DNA of 64,000 bases, taken from contig CANUEZ040000062.1 of assembly GCA_948099385.1 (NCBI GenBank), positions 1,116,001 to 1,180,000 of the forward strand, read 5' to 3'. Shown here piece after piece: positions 60,401-64,000 of this stretch. Position numbers and translations under genes: made by a program. Each line of letters opens with the position of its first letter. The first letter of the stretch is position 1. This DNA is from Fasciola hepatica (lineage: Eukaryota > Platyhelminthes > Trematoda > Plagiorchiida > Fasciolidae). The notes beneath the pieces are model-generated. The model had not been told where the DNA came from. It ran no database searches and worked only from the letters and a program-made list of their open reading frames with translations.

Positions 60401-61903
60401 CAGGTCTGTAATTCCGACCGTCGATTTACCAAGTTATCCAGTAATGATAGCATGGGCTGATTGCAGTTCACTGCTTCGTAAGTGTTACATAGCCAACATT
60501 TTGCTATCACAATGACTATATCGGACCTCTCGGCTGGAACACCATGGCTAGTGTTCTTTAGTCGTCGAATGCACTCCTATCTGGCACAGTAACAAAAAAT
60601 TATTCAGGGGTGCCTACAGCTTCGGGATTGACTGACGCGAGAGTACTTTTCACATAATGAATGAAGTTTTCTTCAAAATCATTAGAACAAGATTGATGAT
60701 GTGCTGCTCGAAGATGTTGACAGCCAGTTACATCTAACCTTAACTCTGTTTCCCAGAGAGGAGAGTTATTATCAGAGAAAAAGCACTTCTGGTACATCCT
60801 CATGAATGAAGACCTTTCTCAAAGTCTGGATCAAAATGAACGTTTTTAACGTGTATGGTAAAAAACCTGGGACCACTTCAAAGTGCAGTTAATCAATAAA
60901 GGGATATGTTCAGAGACGGACCACAAAAATAGGCATGAACACTTCGCATGGGATGTAGCTGTTAGGCCACGGATTTGGTTATTAGGTTTTGACCTGGTTT
61001 TATACCAGCACGCATTACAGTTCATAGCTGCAGTACAAAGGTATCGAGCCGGTTGTGATTGAATGGATATCACAGCGGACTTTAAGCCTTTACTTCCTCT
61101 GTTCAATTTTCGCATCACCGGTCACTTCCTCACTTGATAACTTTTGATTGGCCACTGCTCTCTTCCAGAAATATTGCATTCTGTCGACTGGCATGCATTG
61201 AAAAAAAAACAGTTATTATTCTTCTTCTCCACGCCAAAGTGAAGTTCAAGAAAATTCTCCAGAACGGCTATACCTAGAACACCAGCCTTGAAGAACGGGC
61301 CAACCCGGCGCAGTACTCCATCAAGATGCAAGCATAATTACTCTTGATGCAAGAAAATCTGTGAATAGTTTAGTCTGACATTTGATTACCAGTCCTTTTC
61401 TAACGTAACTCATCTCTCGATATAACAGCTGCCGGAGAAATTGAATTGCAATGTTCCGCTGCCCAGAAAGGGAAACAAGTTGAAAGGAAATCAGCACGTG
61501 GGATCGATCTATCCGGACTGCGCACAATGTTGTCATTATGTGCAGTAAGGCCAATAGCCCATTGTTGTATCACGGTGACCGTGGAATTGACCAAAAGATG
61601 ATTGCCGTTGAATAGAGTTTGTAACTCTTAGTCAGCTGCACCATTCCTAAACTTCAAAAAATATTTGCTTATTTGGAGGCTAGATACAGCCGTAAACACG
61701 GCCACAGTTTCACGAAGCGTCTGCAAGTAATCTCGGTCAGAAACCCTGAAGTGACGAGAAATGAAGAAAATCACATTATCTTTCCGAAGAACAAAGCACA
61801 CCCGGTTGATGTCTGAATAAAAAACATTGGTTTCATTAATATCACTACTGAGAAGTATGTCTAGGTGGAATTCGGTGGCTTTCGCGGCAGCACTTGCGTG
61901 AAA
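57442..61903. other. 4.46 kb spacer of the inverted repeat; no gene recognised
   Basis: The spacer is AT-rich. Candidate coding pieces without a family match are the reverse frame 59085-59339 (TAEILDSLIRSKNCEVW, VDEEAIRQLKHG), and reverse frames between 60600 and 61594. A forward frame at 60191-60460 ends with a Cys pair (RCAVQVC) that weakly recalls a THAP domain start. No transposase core is identified. Confidence 0.4.
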
Positions 61904-62008
61904 CACGAATAAAAAACGACAAAGAAAATCACATAAATATAAAATCACGCTAATTAAATATAGAAAGTTTTGAGTGTTGGGCGACAAAATAATTACAGTC
62001 CGTTTCAA
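61628..62008 (-). CDS. Unrecognised 126-codon frame crossing the inner edge of the right arm
   Basis: The first about 35 residues lie in the inverted-repeat arm and are hydrophobic. From about residue 36 the frame enters the spacer, with normal protein composition (DINETNVFYSDINRV, FFISRHFRVSDRDYL). A possible splice acceptor (TTTCACGCAAG) lies at the transition on the minus strand, so the spacer part could be an exon of about 90 codons. I do not recognise the family. Confidence 0.25.
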   Translation of the reverse strand: MKRTVIILSPNTQNFLYLISVILYLCDFLCRFLFVFHASAAAKATEFHLDILLSSDINETNVFYSDINRVCFVLRKDNVIFFISRHFRVSDRDYLQTLRETVAVFTAVSSLQISKYFLKFRNGAAD

Positions 62009-62833
62009 ATCAACCCGATTTTACCTCAATCTCTGAGAACGTGTACATTATTCAGCATTTATTTCCGCATTCCGGCCTACATATGCACACATCCTCATTT
62101 TCCAGTGCACTATCTCCTGCGTTTGTTCCTCTTACCAAATAAACCGTCGCTAACTAACTGTGTCCTCGTTTCCGGAGTTGACTGGATCAGGTATTTAGGT
62201 GCTACAATCAGCTCCAATTCACATTGATCTTCCCACATTCAAGACTGTGTGGAATCACTTATATTGACTGACGTTTTAGATTTGAAGTCTAAAGTAGTTC
62301 GGTGCTAAACAACTGTCATTTTATTATGTTGTCCATCAATGTGTTCTCTAATTCCTACTCCACTGTTCTATGTGAAGGCTTCCTGGACTGCCTAAGATAG
62401 GATTTATCACATCACATCAAGGTTTGGCAATTGTCTGTTGTACTTCTTTAATTCCCATAATCTATCTGATAGCCAAATCACGTGAATTACACACTGCATC
62501 TTATAAATAATTCACAATGAAATGTCTTACGTACACCACATTCCTACTTACCGGGACTTACCTGCATGCCAGTCACATCCGTGGACACGTTCTGAAATTA
62601 GACCAATACCTTCTCACGTAAATTCTAATCGCAACTCTACAAACAGCATTGTTGAGCTTGCAGATATTTTTTTTCAAATAAAAAATCGCGGTTGCGCATC
62701 GCGTTGGGTTGACTACCGCACTATGATTGCGTGAAATACTCTTCTGGAAATGCGTGATCCACGAGTACGATTTAACCACGCGTTACTGACATCGATCAAT
62801 TGCGGAAACCTTACGATTGATCTTAGCAGTTGT
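61904..62833 (-). repeat. Large inverted repeat, right arm
   Basis: Reverse complement of 56512-57441. The outer boundary is sharp after CTTAGCAGTTGT; the next bases differ on the two sides. No short target-site duplication was seen outside the arms. Confidence 0.95.
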
Positions 62834-64000
62834 CAGCACCTTGAACACACTTTCTCATCCTCAATCAGGCTACCGTGTGACAAGTGTCGTATATGTTCAG
62901 GTTTCCACTCGGATTTCGACAGGCAGAGTAATCCACTTTTGGCCAACAGCGAATTTGTATGGTTCTCTGATAAGTCGAATGCCTGGAGTGATTTGCAGGG
63001 CCATAGGTCAAGCAAGGATTGATAGATTTTTACTGCATTCACAAATGTCAGTATTTCACCAAATGGTTGACCAGCGATAGCGAAACGGTTATCATGTTGA
63101 ACCTCGAACTGGGAGAACTCGAGTTCTAATCCTGTTGCTGGAGAAGCCGCGGCTGCCGCGGCTGCTGTACCCGTTCAGTTCTCCGTTCAGCGGTTCCCAA
63201 TTTACTGCTATCCGTTCATGAAATATCTTACCTTTTACTCATAATAAATGAAGAGTAATTTGAAAATGTGTATTTATGTTATTGATCTCCTCAGCTCAAT
63301 GAACAATCGGTTTAGTAATTCTCTTTCCGTTATCTGACTTCATTCGCCAAGTACTTAAATGTTTCTATAAGAATCACATTCCAGTGCACGTTCTGTATTC
63401 TGGACATCGTAGAAAATTGATTCGAGTCACTTTTGAAATCCTCAAACAAAGGTAGTTTGAAGCCGAACAAGTTGACATCATCTCTTTTTTCCACCAATGT
63501 GTTCTATCAGCCCTACTTTACTACTCTCCTGTGACCTTTCCTCGTCTATTTAAAAGGGTTTTCGTTCCCTACAATGTGGTTCGGCCAATATAAGTCTCAA
63601 CACTGTGTCTCATAGCCCTTCTTATCGACAAAATGCAATCTGCACAATTCCACCTGTACAAATTTCGCTATGAAGATCATTGCGGACCCAACTCATCCAC
63701 TTTTTCAAGACCTGTCTGCATGCCATTCATATTCTTCCACAAATTCCGAGTTTAGGCTCATCCCGTCCGGTGCACATGTTTATCCCAAATTTCTATTCCT
63801 TCCTTTTCTATCCGTATCAGAACCGTATATAAATCTTACAACGAAACCAAGAAAATTAGTTACCACGATTTTCCAACAACGAAAGCAAGAAGATGGCACT
63901 AGTGGTGTCCGTTGTTTTACTCATGGAAAGAACTTGATCGTGATATTTTATTCCCGCTCTCAGAATGAATCTGTTGGTGACAAATCAGCCAAAATGAGAA
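62834..64000. other. No gene recognised
   Basis: The segment is AT-rich. A short GC-rich repeat GCCGCGGCT occurs twice near 63147-63165. No domain was found in any frame. Confidence 0.4.

Noticed and set aside
60191..60600. THAP zinc-finger domain
   Set aside because: MASVYRCAVQVC has the opening Cys pair, and HSQHF downstream recalls the Cys-x-x-His end, but a stop lies between, the Cys is His, and the Pro and Trp landmarks are missing.
1..64000. Bacterial features (operons, CRISPR, prophage) and rRNA
   Set aside because: Eukaryotic retrotransposons and a small intron identify nuclear metazoan DNA; no regular short-spaced repeats or rRNA segments were seen.

Overview
The window looks like a piece of a metazoan nuclear genome, most probably a flatworm (fluke or tapeworm). 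The reasons are a Ty3/gypsy element with the features of the CsRn1 group first described in liver flukes, many decayed APE-type (CR1-like) LINEs, and a 39-nt intron of the very small class common in Platyhelminthes. No intact host gene, rRNA, tRNA, CRISPR array or prokaryotic operon is recognisable. Species cannot be fixed from the sequence alone.

Layout. (1) 1-3571: AT-rich DNA. Bases 1-2836 are one copy of a near-perfect direct repeat whose partner is 49639-52474. Its right edge cuts into a relic of a FAR1/MULE-type transposase gene (3571-2678, minus) that still shows a small intron. (2) About 5.4-10.0 kb, minus: the best preserved LINE (copy A), with ORF1, endonuclease and reverse transcriptase. 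It is broken by one frameshift and a mutated RT active site. (3) 12286-22731, plus: a gypsy element with two LTRs, gag, protease, RT, RNase H and integrase. Its RT is interrupted by a 5'-truncated LINE (copy B, minus, about 15.64-19.88 kb). (4) 23.5-37.4 kb, plus: a LINE (C1, continuing as D) split by a second LINE of the same family (C2, about 27.73-32.87 kb). (5) 38.06-44.4 kb: a second LINE family on the minus strand, a second gypsy relic (gag to RNase H), then two LINE fragments back to back. (6) 45-64 kb: AT-rich DNA with two relics of a CACTA-like transposase (46.99-47.68 and about 52.99-54.58 kb, both minus), the second direct-repeat copy, and a large inverted repeat (56512-57441 and 61904-62833) around a 4.46 kb spacer.

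The window therefore reads as a retrotransposon island about 40 kb long, higher in GC, set in AT-rich DNA that carries DNA-transposon relics. Nesting gives a relative age order: gypsy 1 is older than LINE B, and LINE C1 is older than LINE C2. Every recognisable RT copy whose active site can be read has lost part of it or is frameshifted, so nothing here looks able to move by itself. The least explained signals are the 2.8 kb direct repeat, the 0.93 kb inverted repeat, a GC-rich block conserved in the 3' regions of three LINE copies whose coding parts are ruined, and the mismatch between the well matched LTRs and the wrecked body of gypsy 1.
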